DNA from: Doryteuthis pealeii
Lineage: Eukaryota > Mollusca > Cephalopoda > Myopsida > Loliginidae
NCBI GenBank assembly: GCA_023376005.1
Contig: CM042138.1
Location: 93,112,192 to 93,176,191, forward strand
DNA: 64,000 bases
Direction of reading: 5' to 3'
The notes beneath the pieces were generated by a model. That model was not told the DNA's origin. It was given only the letters and a program-made list of their open reading frames with translations, and ran no database searches. Below, one piece after another: positions 29,594 to 39,425 of the stretch (its first letter is position 1; every line of letters begins with the position of its first letter). Both the position numbers and the translations under genes were made by a program.

Positions 29594-30255
29594 AACTAGC
29601 AAATATATGCACCCTCCGGGTGCAAGTATTTAAGTTTTAATGTAATAAAATATTGTATTAAATTAGAAAGGCTAATGAAACTAAATAAGAATACAGATAA
29701 AAAGATTTGAAACAGAGGGGGGTATAATAAAAGATTTGAAACAGAGGGGAGTATAATAAAAAATGGAACAACTGAAACTTACTCTTCCATCACTCTCGTC
29801 TTTTATTGTTATTTTTTCTAATTTAAGTATTTAGTTATAAGAGGAAGTAAAGAATAGAATTACAGTTATTTTATCTTGTTAATGGATTTCATTTAAGATT
29901 CATTGAAGAGACTTTTGCTTATATTCATTAAAATAAAACCAAACAGTTAGAAATCAATAATACTAAGCACATATTTATTAAATTCGATTTTTTAATATTA
30001 ATATGCAAATTAGCCTTCCCGTTCACATTGTAAACTGCCAATGTTTTGTATATATAAATATAATTGCATGTTGTCAGTATGTAGACATAGTTAACAGTAT
30101 TAATAATGTAAGACAATTTTATTAATAATTGAGGTTTAGATAAAAATAAAATCATGGAGAATGTGATGTCAATAACTAAGAGAATTGTTACTTGAGTAGG
30201 AATATAGTTTCGGTTACAGACAGAAAAACACACAATCTTCATTATAATAAGATAG
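29594..30255 (-). mobile_element. H1 element, full-length (Helentron-like)
   Basis: On the minus strand it starts near TATTATAATGAAGATTGTGTG with TCTGTCTGTAACCGAAACTAT. It ends with the hairpin GCACCCGGAGGGTGC and ATATATTTGCTAGT. The interior shares a translated block with the 48.3-kb copy (TQVTI, LFLSKPQLLI, NGKANLHI), but this looks like conserved non-coding sequence that happens to be open. A 28-bp unit (AAAGATTTGAAACAGAGGGG, then GTATAATAA) is duplicated at about 29,700-29,757. Confidence 0.65.
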
Positions 30256-31564
30256 TTGTATGAAGGAACTGCTTCGTAGAATGTTGATCGTTAATAATCT
30301 ATTTCATCACTAAATATGTAAGCATAACAGGGCGTTCCATCATGGTGTAATGGTTAGTGTTGTATATTGATAATAAGCGTTGATTTGGGGTGGTTAGTGC
30401 AGAGACGGTTAGTATAGATTTTGAATTCAAGGGTTGAAATTCAAAATAGTAGGCGGGGGGTAGATGATTGGCATGAAATAACATTTTGGTGACCTTCTTT
30501 CCGGTTTTTACAGACTGTTGAAGCTCAGAGCTTAGACCGGAGACGTAAAGACGAACCGGCTTCACCTCCACGCATGCGCTCATGGATCCTAGGTTGAGAA
30601 ACTCTGGTTCTGAAGAAAAATGTGATCATTCAAAATTGTGACACGACGAGTGTTTAAATGGGAAAATCAAAATATTGCATAAATTTTGTTTTTACTTATT
30701 GTGTTTACAGATAGAGGCAAGGGTGTATGCATGCCACTAAGGTGATATTTTTATCAAAGCAGTCAGAAAACAAGGGATAGCTTTATTTTGGGGGTTGACG
30801 GATATCACTGGTTAACCTTGTGACGATTGCAAAATAGTTACATTTTTTCTATTAAAAAGAATTGTAAAAAGTCAGTCAGACAGAAAAGAGCCAGAGGAAA
30901 GAACCACTGAAATTGCTGAAATAAGAGAAAAACTCCGATAAACGACCTGACTCAGTCCAGTCGACATTTGCTGAATTATTCAATGCTAATTAGCATAGAA
31001 CAAAATGACTGACAAAGCTCCTCACCGTGTCTTTTCTCTCCGACCTAGTGTGCAAGACATATTTATCTCCGTTATGTATAATAATAAAACTATTGTTATT
31101 GTTAACGGTATGTGTCTCATTCATAGAGTTACCAATAACTATATCAATGCGTTTCTACTGATCTCCAGACCCGTCACAAAGACGATCCGACCAACTTGCA
31201 CCACCTTTGAGTGAATTAATGACAATATGGGCGAACCAACATCTTGAAGTTAAAAGACACAGATCAGACCAACATATTAAACACAGACCAGACCAGTCAA
31301 CCAGTTAGAAGAAATGAAGATAGCAACAGATTACAGAACACAAAAAAAACAGAAGATAAGAATCCAGTCATAAGGTACCAGCCAGTTACTCAAGTAAGAA
31401 AGATTAGGTATGGGAGTATAACCACGGATGTTTTCATCTTTCATATCTCTCATAATCATAATCGTAATAGAAAAGAACTCTCCCCGTACATATACGCAAC
31501 AGAGTAAGGGATATATAACAGTTAGCAGACTAGTCTCGAAAATCTGTTTCTATTTAATAGCGAT
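30256..31564. other. Unassigned DNA
   Basis: A possible SINE head lies near 30,335-30,365 (CATCATGGTGTAATGGTTAG). Frames at 31,005-31,619 contain no recognised domain. ACAGATCAGACCAAC / ACAGACCAGACCAG words near 31,260-31,300 are a small internal repeat. Confidence 0.35.
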
Positions 31565-31885
31565 TTCGATCCTCGCAGGATTCCCCATATTTGCGATCCT
31601 GTGTTCCGTCAACATGTAGCAAACGGGCTCAGTAACAGGGCTTTATATCGTGGTGTAATCGTTTGCAAATGTCTCGCAGATTTATTATTATTGTATAGCA
31701 TGTTAGTTCCTCACTGGATGTCCCATATTTGCGATCTTGTGTCTCGTCCTACCCGTGGCAAACGGTTTGTGTAACAGGGCTTTCTATCTTGGTGTAATCG
31801 TTTGCTAACTAGTCTTGCAGAATTAGTATTACTGTATAGCAATTTAGTTCCTCGCTGGGTGCCCCCCACTTATGACCTTGTACCA
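31565..31885 (+). mobile_element. tRNA-derived SINE units in tandem
   Basis: A tail piece (31,565-31,628) and two fuller units (31,635-31,765 and 31,770-31,885). Each unit has TATCTTGGTGTAATCGTTTGC (A box), TTAGTTCCTCGCTGGG (degenerate B-box region) and, in the first of them, TGCGATCTTGTGTC with CCTACCCGTGGCAAACGG. Same family and same tandem habit as 1.2-1.64 kb. Confidence 0.6.
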
Positions 31886-32144
31886 CCTATTGTCAGAACA
31901 AGTATGTTATGTGGGTCTCGTTGAATTCAAACAAACTGAAATGTTGAACTCTTTTCGGTGCCTCTATACCAGGCCAACAAGATTTATATTACGTCACTAA
32001 ATAAAGGAAATATATTCGTTTAAATATTTACATTAAAAGCTCTAAGGTTAGATTCGCAGCAATTTCAAAAAAAATATCTGCTTAGGTTAGGTGTATTTAT
32101 TAATTGTTAAAATGGTTCAAAGCATTTTAATTTGAATACTTTTT

Positions 32145-32610
32145 GCTAGCATGACCTGTGGATATACCACAGTATGATAGTCTAATTATTACAACGTTTG
32201 ATATGTTTACTTAAGAGCTATTGACAAATAGTTCAATATGTAAAAAGGAATATAATTTTGATTTAACTCTCTCTGATTTTTTTCTTTCTTTCTTTTTGTC
32301 ATATTTTCCCTATGTTCAATTGAAACATATTAGCGTTATCACTTCTGCGCGCTCACACTCTCTATAGCTTTCCTCTACTCTCTATTTCGTTCTTTCCTTG
32401 TTTTTACATATCAATTCTTTGCTGTGTAGCATGTCTCTTTTGTTCCTTTTATTTCTTTATAATAAAAACGAAAATTTCCATTATTTAGCTGAGATGACGA
32501 CACTCGTAAGAAATAAGAATTTCGCAATAAGCAATACCAGATAATCATGATTTATAATATGATTTATATTGATAACGGTCAGACAATTAAGGAACACCAG
32601 TATTAATATA
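32145..32610 (-). mobile_element. H2 element (Helentron-like)
   Basis: Minus-oriented: the 3' end at 32,145 reads (minus) CTGTGGTATATCCACAGGTC, then ATGCTAGC. Upstream are the TATTGAAC/TCAATAG words, the AAAGAAAGAAAGAAAAAAATC purine block and TCTTATTTCTTACGAGTGTCG. Confidence 0.6.
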
Positions 32611-33345
32611 TACATCATTCTCTTCTTCTTTGAATCGGGTTAATATTCTTTCTCGTATATTATTAGTGAAGAACGGGTAATAGATGAAGCCATGCGAAAT
32701 ACTCTCAATATATTTCGATTTTAAAATACATAAAGGACTGAAGGGCTTAGAAGTCAAATTCTCCCTCAAGAGGTAAAGTAAGTTTCGAATTTTCCATTTG
32801 TCTTCTGGTAATTTTACACGTTATATTAACCTGCTATTAATCAATCTCCAATTCCAATAATGGCTAAAATTCGTTCCTCCAATTCGATTGGAAATTCTAC
32901 CCGGGGAGAGAAGTGCCATTCCGTTAAGAAGTACAGGTAAACAAAAAATAAAAGGTTTCCTATTTAATAAGAAGATAAAATATTACACATAAAACCCACA
33001 CACTGCAAGAATCTTCGTTGTCTATGTGAAACTGTGGTTATTGCAAAAGCAAAGGCAATAAAACAAAGACCCGGATTTTTCCACCTAATTCCAACCATAG
33101 CAAAATCATAATTCATGAAAACAACATCAATAGAAAACTTTACAAAATCAAGCCGTTATAGTATCATTGAAATAATTGTCCTTTGGCTTTCCTCATGAAG
33201 AGAAAACAATATGTAATAATTAATAAAAGCATTTTGATATTAGACAAACACCCGTTTATGCAAGACATACTAAACGCACCCATTTAAACCAGGCATATTC
33301 GAAGCTCAACCCACTCATCAGTCCCCTTCCCTATTTCAGCACAGA
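32611..33345. other. Non-coding, nothing recognised
   Basis: AT-rich sequence without a recognisable family or gene. Confidence 0.45.
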
Positions 33346-33964
33346 CCTGTCGGCTGGGGCTTTAGAATACACCGACTGAACCTCTGCAGAGGGTTAAGAC
33401 CCACAATGAGGCCACCTGTTGATAGTGGTAGCGAACCGTGATACTTAAGGATGGAACCCTGGTAGCTGAGCAGTTCATGTCATGCAACACTCCACTTTGG
33501 CCCTTAGGCTAGACGGGCGGTCGGAGTGGCCCCATTCGATCAATCGGCTGGTCACGTCAAGCCTTAGCACCTACATGATTGTCCCAAACTTATAGCCTTT
33601 ACGGCAACCCCCAAACCTTTTTATCCTGTATGTGCTAGAAGGCGGTGGCCGAAAGTCTTATTGTCCGCAATATGATTTTAAATTTGATCTGATGGTGAAG
33701 TTCAGTTCTGGAGCTCTGGGGAATATGGAATACCCTTCATCGCCATTACTCACAATTCCACTTATCTGGAGTGGTAGTACCTGTTAGAGCTCTATCTATA
33801 GGTTAAATAGAACAAAATGTGTTCTAAAAATGTCTTTAAGAATTGAGTTTTAAAAAATTGAGTACCCATCAAGGATGAATAAAACAAAACGTCATCGGAT
33901 TAAAATGACCCAACGGGTTGACATGCCGTAAAATCCAACCAACCAACCATCCAACCAACCAGCC
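33346..33964 (+). mobile_element. Family A repeat, full-length reference copy
   Basis: Begins GACCTGTCGGCTGGGGCTTT. It then has CCGACTGAACCTCTGCAGAGG, CACAATGAGGCCACCTGTTG, CCTGGTAGCTGAGCAG, CTAGACGGGCGGTCGGAG, CGGCTGGTCACGTCAAGCC, TGCTAGAAGGCGGTGGCC, GTAGTACCTGTTAGAGC and the terminus GGGTTGACATGCCGTAAAATC with a tail of repeated CCAAC units. No open reading frame spans it, so it is a non-autonomous element mobilised in trans if it is a retroposon. Confidence 0.82.
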
Positions 33965-35111
33965 TATTTCAGCAAGGCATATTAGACATAGCACTATTTC
34001 AGCCGGCAAACGTGTTTAGTGTATATAATCATGTAATGTTTAAAGAAATTGAGAAGTACATTAGAAAACATTACAAAAGCACTTTAGCTAGAAGAGAAAA
34101 CATTACTGTACATAAAAAGGAAGCCAACACTAAACATAAAGCAAGAAAGCACAACAGTGAAAATATCCGACATAATTATAGTAATAAAACATTGGAAGGG
34201 AAACAAAAACAGAAAACATTTTATTAAAAAATCAATCTGCCACAACAACGGAACATTAACCAAAAACTTCTACGGTTTCCAACTTGTTATTTCGAGGAAT
34301 ATGTTGAGGTTTATTGGCGTATAATTAAGTACCTGCTACCAATGAATGTAGTCAGTATTTTATGACTATTCATTTTATAGTACCGCAATTATCCTACTCT
34401 ATGCGAGTTTTTCACACCAGTTCTAACTGGTAGTTTTTCAATGCTGTCTGATTACGATCATGTCTACGTTTTATTTTTAAAAACGGCACTGGATACTTAA
34501 CACATACTATGTAACCACACTCATGCACACGTGTATGTGCGTATGTGTGTACTTTCGTACATGTTGATTCATATCTAGACATGAAAGATCAGTTGGTACC
34601 GATGTTGGGTTGTCTTCCCTTTGCCTGGAAGAGTTATCTTCCCTCTGGGTTCACGTTTTTGACCACCAGGGGTTGGTATTTAAGCGCCTGTTTTGAACTT
34701 TCTGCCTCTCTCTTGCTTCTCAGGAATTGACAACCATGGGTTAGACACTTGTCTACACCCCCACACAGGCATTAACAAGTTACTTTCTTATGTACTCTCC
34801 ATAACCCTTCATTACTGCTATATTCTAGATATATCTACTTTGTACCCTTCTTTTAATGTGTCTTTCACATGTACATTATGTATTTTTGTCACGTATATGT
34901 ATTTCATGTCTTATATGTTTCTCCATGTGCTGTAATTATATTAAAGTCCATGTTATGTTTAACACCCTTGGTCGGAGTTGTTTGTTCAACTAATTATAAT
35001 TTATAGTATAACCTTGAACCCAACACCGATAACTGTTTAAATTTGATTGTTCCTTTTCTACCGTGTTTCCCCAAAAATAAGACAGGGCTTATATTAATTT
35101 TCATTCCAAAA
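33965..35111. other. Unassigned; promoter-like and poly(A)-like signals 34.67-35.02 kb
   Basis: GGTATTTAAGCGCCTG at 34,674-34,689 resembles a TATA region. It is followed 50 bp on by a C/T-rich initiator-like stretch, and TATATTAAAGTCC at 34,938 could be a weak poly(A) signal. A solo LTR is possible but boundaries and target duplication were not found. The frame at 34,012-34,227 is unrecognised. Confidence 0.3.
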
Positions 35112-35290
35112 GTTCATGAGCTAGATCATTGAAGTTAAGCAGCGATGAGCTTGTTCAATACTTAATTGGGTGACCACTTAAGCAATAACAGGTACTGTAA
35201 GGTACCCGAGTAACTTGTTTATATAAAATGGCTTGGTTCGGCATTAAATGATCCAGTAAGGGTTGATATGCTGTAAAACAGCCAGCCAAC
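35112..35290 (+). mobile_element. 5S rRNA-derived SINE, best copy
   Basis: Positions 35,115-35,207 follow the 5S rRNA 3' two-thirds in order: GATCATTGAAGTTAAGCAGCG (box A), ATGAGCTTGTTCAATACTT (intermediate element), AATTGGGTGACCACTT (box C) and AGGTACTGTAAGG. A body and the terminus TTCGGCATTAAATGATCC, GGGTTGATATGCTGTAAAAC with a CCAGCCAAC tail follow. Because the terminus equals that of family A, both were probably copied by one LINE. Confidence 0.72.
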
Positions 35291-35317
35291 ATCTCCAGTC
35301 TTGGTTCAGTTGCTTTG

Positions 35318-35365
35318 TTTTACGGCATATCAACCCTTATCGGGTCATCTAATCCCGAATCAAGT
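35318..35365 (-). mobile_element. 5S SINE / family A terminal fragment
   Basis: TTTTACGGCATATCAACCC, then TATCGGGTCATCTAATCCCG, inverted relative to the adjacent 5S SINE. Confidence 0.6.
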
Positions 35366-35388
35366 AATTTTGATATTCGGTTATTGCG

Positions 35389-35414
35389 GTATTATTATTA
35401 TTATTATTATTATT
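35389..35414 (+). repeat. (ATT)n microsatellite
   Basis: Eight ATT units at the edge of an H2 element. Confidence 0.85.
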
Positions 35415-35880
35415 ACTTGCAGGTCCTCTGTATATACCAGATTACAATAATTTTATTATTACGTTTGATAGTTTTACTTAAAAGCTATTGGATATTTTCA
35501 ATATGTAAAAATGTATAGTGAGCTTGATTTGACTCTCTCCCATTGTTTTTCTTTCATTCTTTTGATCTTTTCCTTCTGTTCAATTGAAACAGATTAGCGT
35601 CATCGCATCCGTGCGCTCATACCCTCTCTCTGTTTTCCCCCTACTCACTTATTATATTTTCTGTGTGGCGTGTCTCTTTCTCTCCCGTGCGGTCCTTAAT
35701 TTAGCTGAGGTGAAAAACATTCATAAAAAATAAGAATTCGGCGGATAAGCCACACCAGATGATCAGGATTTACCTTTTTGCATTTCATCTTGGACGATTT
35801 GGACGGTCTCATTTTTACCCAGAGGGTGTTGACAGATGATAACTGTCGGAAGATTAAGGAACAAGTGTGTTAATATATAG
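35415..35880 (-). mobile_element. H2 element (Helentron-like)
   Basis: The minus-strand 3' end has a degenerate terminal hairpin (CTGGTATATACAGAGGACCTG) and TGCAAGT. Upstream are AAAAGATCAAAAGAATGAAAG, CTTATTTTTTATGAATG, ATGAAATGCAAAAAGGTAAATC and TTCCTTAATCTTCCGACAG. Confidence 0.6.
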
Positions 35881-35975
35881 ATTAAATAGGAATAGTTAAT
35901 TGAGACCATATAATTGTGTTTAGATCATTATCTGAATCTATATAATTGTTTACAAATGAGTATTATTTATAAAAC

Positions 35976-35978
<3 letters not shown>

Positions 35979-36022
<44 letters not shown>

Positions 36023-36050
36023 GAGAGAGAGAGAGAGAGAGAGAGTGGCT
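35979..36050 (+). repeat. (TA)n-(GA)n microsatellite
   Basis: TA to 36,018, then GACAGAGAGA repeats to about 36,045. Confidence 0.93.
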
Positions 36051-36119
36051 GTATGTGTGTGTGTGTTCGATATAGATCTGACATTTGGTTGGGGGTATGA
36101 CGCACACGAAGCATCATTT

Positions 36120-36298
36120 AAAAGCTTGAACACTTCTTTATTCATATACGTGATGACAGATAGAATGGATGACTGGAACCCACCTGAATCATGCAAGAGA
36201 ATAACTTGTATCATGATGATCTGCGCTGGCCATCAAAATAAGGAGATTATGGTTGCTGCCCAATGCTCCCTGAACACTGTAAAACAATCAATTTTTTT
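36120..36298 (+). mobile_element. Possible transposase helix-turn-helix fragment
   Basis: Encodes DRMDDWNPPESCKRITCIMM, then ICAGHQNKEIMVAAQCSLNTVKQ. The 'AGH.NKEI..A..CS.NTVK' pattern resembles the first DNA-binding helix-turn-helix of mariner/Tc1-type transposases. The coding signal ends at a T run at 36,289. No catalytic domain is present nearby. Assignment is from pattern memory only. Confidence 0.4.
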
Positions 36299-36321
36299 TT
36301 TTTTTTTTTTGAGAATTTCCA

Positions 36322-36437
36322 TCATTGGAGTAAGAACTATATTCAAGTCCTGAAGATGGTCTAATAAGAGACCGAAACGTTGCACCGTCGACAATAAACA
36401 TCAAGTTTCCACAACATCCCGTGTGTCTACTTTTCTC

Positions 36438-36446
<9 letters not shown>
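36322..36446 (+). mobile_element. Interspersed repeat with hammerhead-like motif
   Basis: GGAGTAAGAACTATATTCAAG, CCTGAAGATGGTCTAATAAG, ACCGTCGACAATAAACATC and GTGTGTCTACTTTTCTCCAC, running into ACACACAT(AT)n. Inverse counterpart at 26,393-26,512. Confidence 0.65.
36347..36392 (+). ncRNA. Hammerhead-like ribozyme motif, variant core (one extra T)
   Basis: Stem I GTC/GAC; CTGAAGA; one extra T at 36,357; stem II GGTCT/AGACC (5 bp, loop AATAAG); GAAA; stem III ACG/CGT (3 bp, loop TTGCAC); cleavage triplet GTC at 36,387-36,389. Apart from the inserted nucleotide all consensus positions are met. Confidence 0.5.
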
Positions 36447-36481
<35 letters not shown>

Positions 36482-36482
36482 A
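36447..36482 (+). repeat. (TA)n tract, SINE-tail-like
   Basis: Directly follows the repeat ending at about 36,446. Confidence 0.9.
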
Positions 36483-36697
36483 CCCCTTCGCATGAGTTTT
36501 CCTTCTTCTAGACTGATTACGTAGCTTACAAACTCAAGTATGTCCTACTATTTACCCATAGCAGGGGGAGATTTATTGGGTGCAGACCTTTGCAACGTGT
36601 ATTATCACTATGTGAAATGCAAACAACCTCGTCAAGGTATTAAACTGGTGTCCACGAGTCCATTTCCTACAACACCAACCAATACAGCACAAACCTC

Positions 36698-36700
<3 letters not shown>

Positions 36701-36740
<40 letters not shown>

Positions 36741-36795
36741 AATGTGTGTGTGTATGTGTATGTGTGTTTATGTGTGTACACGTGCGTGCGTGTGT
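36701..36795 (+). repeat. (TA)n-(TG)n microsatellite
   Basis: TA to 36,738, then degenerate TGTGTGTATG to about 36,795. Confidence 0.92.
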
Positions 36796-36927
36796 TACTT
36801 TCATACATACTAGTAAGCATGAAAATAGGAGAGAGGTTTGAGAATACCATAACTTATAAAGATATTGAAATCTATATATTTTAATAGTGTACATATAAAT
36901 ATATCTATTTACCTCCTTACACCTTTG

Positions 36928-36928
<1 letters not shown>

Positions 36929-36989
<61 letters not shown>

Positions 36990-36992
36990 ATA
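36929..36992 (+). repeat. (TA)n microsatellite
   Basis: About 27 TA units, then TTATATATAATAA. Confidence 0.92.
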
Positions 36993-37215
36993 ATGTATAC
37001 TTCGGCAGCATTTTTTCTTTTAGACATGTTCTGTTAAACGCCACAGACAATTCAAGTCTGAGGAGTTTTTTTATGGTCCTTTCAATTTTCCTAGCGATCT
37101 TTTTCGTGTTTGGGTGGAGAATTTGTAATAGTCCACCAAATCCTTTTATTCGAGCGCTTTCGGCTGGTTTATCAGCCATCATCAGGTGGGGAAACGATGT
37201 TAAGTTTTTCAAGTG
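36993..37215 (-). mobile_element. Unclassified repeat with hammerhead-like motif
   Basis: Minus-strand sequence carrying the motif at 37,152-37,189, followed by AATAAAAGGATTTGGTGGAC and a lysine-rich frame (ARKIERTIKKLL). It ends at a (TA)n tract, as the SINEs here do. No second copy was found in the window, so its class is open. Confidence 0.35.
37152..37189 (-). ncRNA. Hammerhead-like motif, variant core (one extra T)
   Basis: Minus strand: CTGATGA, extra T, stem II GGCTG/CAGCC (loop ATAAAC), GAAA, a minimal stem III (A-T around GCGC) and a triplet ending TC. Stem I is essentially absent. A weak member of the variant group. Confidence 0.3.
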
Positions 37216-37435
37216 CCTCGTTTTTATAGAAGAACGAGTAGTAGCTTAAGAGTGGTGGTGGTAGTTAGTACAAAACAATGGATTAATGGGTTTTTGAGGG
37301 GGATACAGAATTATAATAATGGTACACGTATTGAGCACTTTATATATGTTATATGGCTGACTTATCACTGTGAAACTCGCATCAACCAACCATTGTGACC
37401 ATTATCACCGGTAAGCCAACTTTTGCACAAATACC

Positions 37436-37523
<88 letters not shown>
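37436..37523 (+). repeat. (TA)n-(TG)n microsatellite
   Basis: TA to 37,462, then about 30 TG units. Confidence 0.95.
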
Positions 37524-37524
<1 letters not shown>

Positions 37525-38221
37525 TGAGTTCATTAAGTTTCATTCGGTACAATGTCAATTGAGACGATTTATACACGACTTTGTTTAACAATAATAACAC
37601 CGGCAAGAAATTAATCACAAAACAAAATAAAAAAGTAATCAACTTAGTTACAAGATTACCATCAACTAAATTGTGTTTATTCAATTAAGTAACAAGTGAG
37701 ATAAATCCTTAATTGATTCAGAAATCTTAGGCAATAATAACACTCTCTTTAAAAAAAAACCAACTTTGTACTGTATATCCTTCTGGGCAGAAAGTGTTAT
37801 TTCTTAATTGCTTATGACAAAAGAAAAATGAAAAGAACCGAACAAGGTAAAGTAATTCACTTTTTACTGCACCAAACGCCGTTCGTTTTGAAGTTGTGCA
37901 CTTGCGTTGATAGATTGGCCAAATGGAAATGCCTGAACCATATTCAGCTTGCACTTTTAATTCAGACTGAAAGATACAGGTAAAATCGTTTACAAAGTCC
38001 TTAAATGTGCAGAGCTGATTTAAAAACCTAAAATTTAAGAGTTACAACCTATGACACACTTCCATATTACTTGGCCATTCATTATTTCTGCCTTTTGATT
38101 AATTTCAGGATTTAAAATAGGAAATTACAAAATCTCTTAATCTGGTATAGATGGCATGTAAGGAATTTATCATCGTGGATATATATTATACATCGCTGTT
38201 AATAAAGTCGAAACAGTACGG
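37524..38221. other. Non-coding, nothing recognised
   Basis: No assignable repeat or gene. Confidence 0.45.
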
Positions 38222-38262
38222 TATATATATATATATATAATTATCGAATATATATATATATA

Positions 38263-38309
<47 letters not shown>
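38222..38309 (+). repeat. Interrupted (TA)n tracts
   Basis: Three TA blocks with AATTATCGAATA and TAATATATAATA interruptions. Confidence 0.9.
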
Positions 38310-38311
<2 letters not shown>

Positions 38312-38609
38312 GAGCTGGCTTTCCCTGAATTTCTCGTTCATTTTAAACTGGTATGTATATCGCACTTTTTGGGTAACTTATGGCACGACAGTATGAAGTA
38401 GTAAAACAGTGTGTTTGAAAATGGCAAATGCCGACAATTTGTAGGAGATTATGTGCTTAATTAAAGTCATACCTAATTTTGTTAATTAATTAATTGTAAC
38501 TAAATGAATTAGGCGTGCATATCGGTTTAAATGTAAAGCGTAAACAAATCGAGAAAAAGTCATCTCTGTATGTACATTTCAGCCCAAAATGAACGAGAAA
38601 TTCAGGGGA
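38312..38609. mobile_element. Inverted SINE pieces flanking the 38.6-kb SINE
   Basis: 38,312-38,344 is the reverse complement of 38,587-38,617 (GCTGGCTTTCCCTGAATTTC against GAAATTCAGGGGAAGCCAGC). 38,526-38,588 is the reverse complement of 38,716-38,776 (GTACATTTCAGCCC against GGGCTGAAATGTAC). A second SINE piece therefore lies inverted next to the intact head, cut within the hammerhead stem II. Confidence 0.6.
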
Positions 38610-38776
38610 AGCCAGCTAGTGTAGTGGTTAGAATGTCCACCTGTCAGCCTGACAGGTAGGGCTCGAATCACGCACAAATCACTGCTCTGTCTATAGCTCT
38701 GCTGATGAGGCCTAATGGGCTGAAATGTACATACAGAGATGACTTTTTCTCGATTTGTTTACGCTTTACATTTAAA
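38610..38776 (+). mobile_element. tRNA-derived SINE with canonical hammerhead motif
   Basis: The head is tRNA-like: AGCTAGTGTAGTGGTTAGAATG (A box), an anticodon-arm hairpin CCTGTCAGCCTGACAGG, and AGGGCTCGAATCACGC (B box). A hammerhead-like fold follows at 38,697-38,738, then a body ending TTTACGCTTTACATTTAAA. Confidence 0.75.
38697..38738 (+). ncRNA. Candidate type I hammerhead ribozyme (best copy)
   Basis: Stem I CTCTG (38,697-38,701) pairs perfectly with CAGAG (38,734-38,738). The core CTGATGA (38,702-38,708) is followed by stem II GGCC/GGCT (one G-T wobble, loop TAATG) and GAAA (38,722-38,725). Stem III is A-T and T-A around loop GTAC, and the cleavage triplet ends in ATA (38,731-38,733). 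Stem sequences differ from the 10.1- and 43.7-kb copies but pairing is kept, which argues for selection on the fold. Confidence 0.68.
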
Positions 38777-38934
38777 AAGCCCCACCGGGAAGGGGGTAGA
38801 TATATTTTAGCCCATAGCAGTTGGTTGAGAAGAACCAGCAAAAAGAGGAAGACAAGTTCAAATCAGGCGCTTAAATATCAGAGGTCCACTAGTGGGAACA
38901 AACGGCAACGCAGCGAGAAGATAACTCTTCCAGG

Positions 38935-39425
38935 CAATGGGACCGCTTGTCGGCCGTGGATGGCGACCTGTAATGCTTAAGGATGGAAGTCTGGTAGCTG
39001 ATCAGTCCATGACATACAACACTCCACGGGCCAATTCTTAGGCTAAACGGACGGTCAGAGAGGCCACCTCCGATTAATCGGTTGGTCACGCTATAGCACC
39101 TATATGATTGTCACAACCTTATTGCCATTATGGCACCCCAACCCTTTTGATTATATATTTGCTAGAAGGCGGTGGATGATTGTCTTATTCTCCTGGGTAG
39201 GATGTTAAACTCTATATGATGGTGAGGTTCCAGTTCTGGGGCTGTGGGGAATGTGAAGTGGTAGTACTTGCTAGGTTCCTATATATGGGTTAAATAGAAA
39301 AAATATATTTAAAAGAAACTGAAGTTTACAAAAAAAAACTACGTACCCATCAAGAATGAATAAAATAAAACATCTTAGGTATAAAATGACCCAATGGGTT
39401 TACATGTCGTAAAATTCAACCAGCT
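38935..39425 (+). mobile_element. Family A repeat
   Basis: GTGGATGGCGACCTGTAATG, CTGGTAGCTGATCAGTCCATG, CTAAACGGACGGTCAGAGAGG, TTGCTAGAAGGCGGTGG, GTGGTAGTACTTGCTAGG and the terminus GGGTTTACATGTCGTAAAATT with CAACCAGC. Confidence 0.75.

Noticed and set aside
38620..38675. Functional tRNA gene
   Set aside because: The acceptor stem is not formed and the sequence continues into SINE body. Treated as a SINE head.
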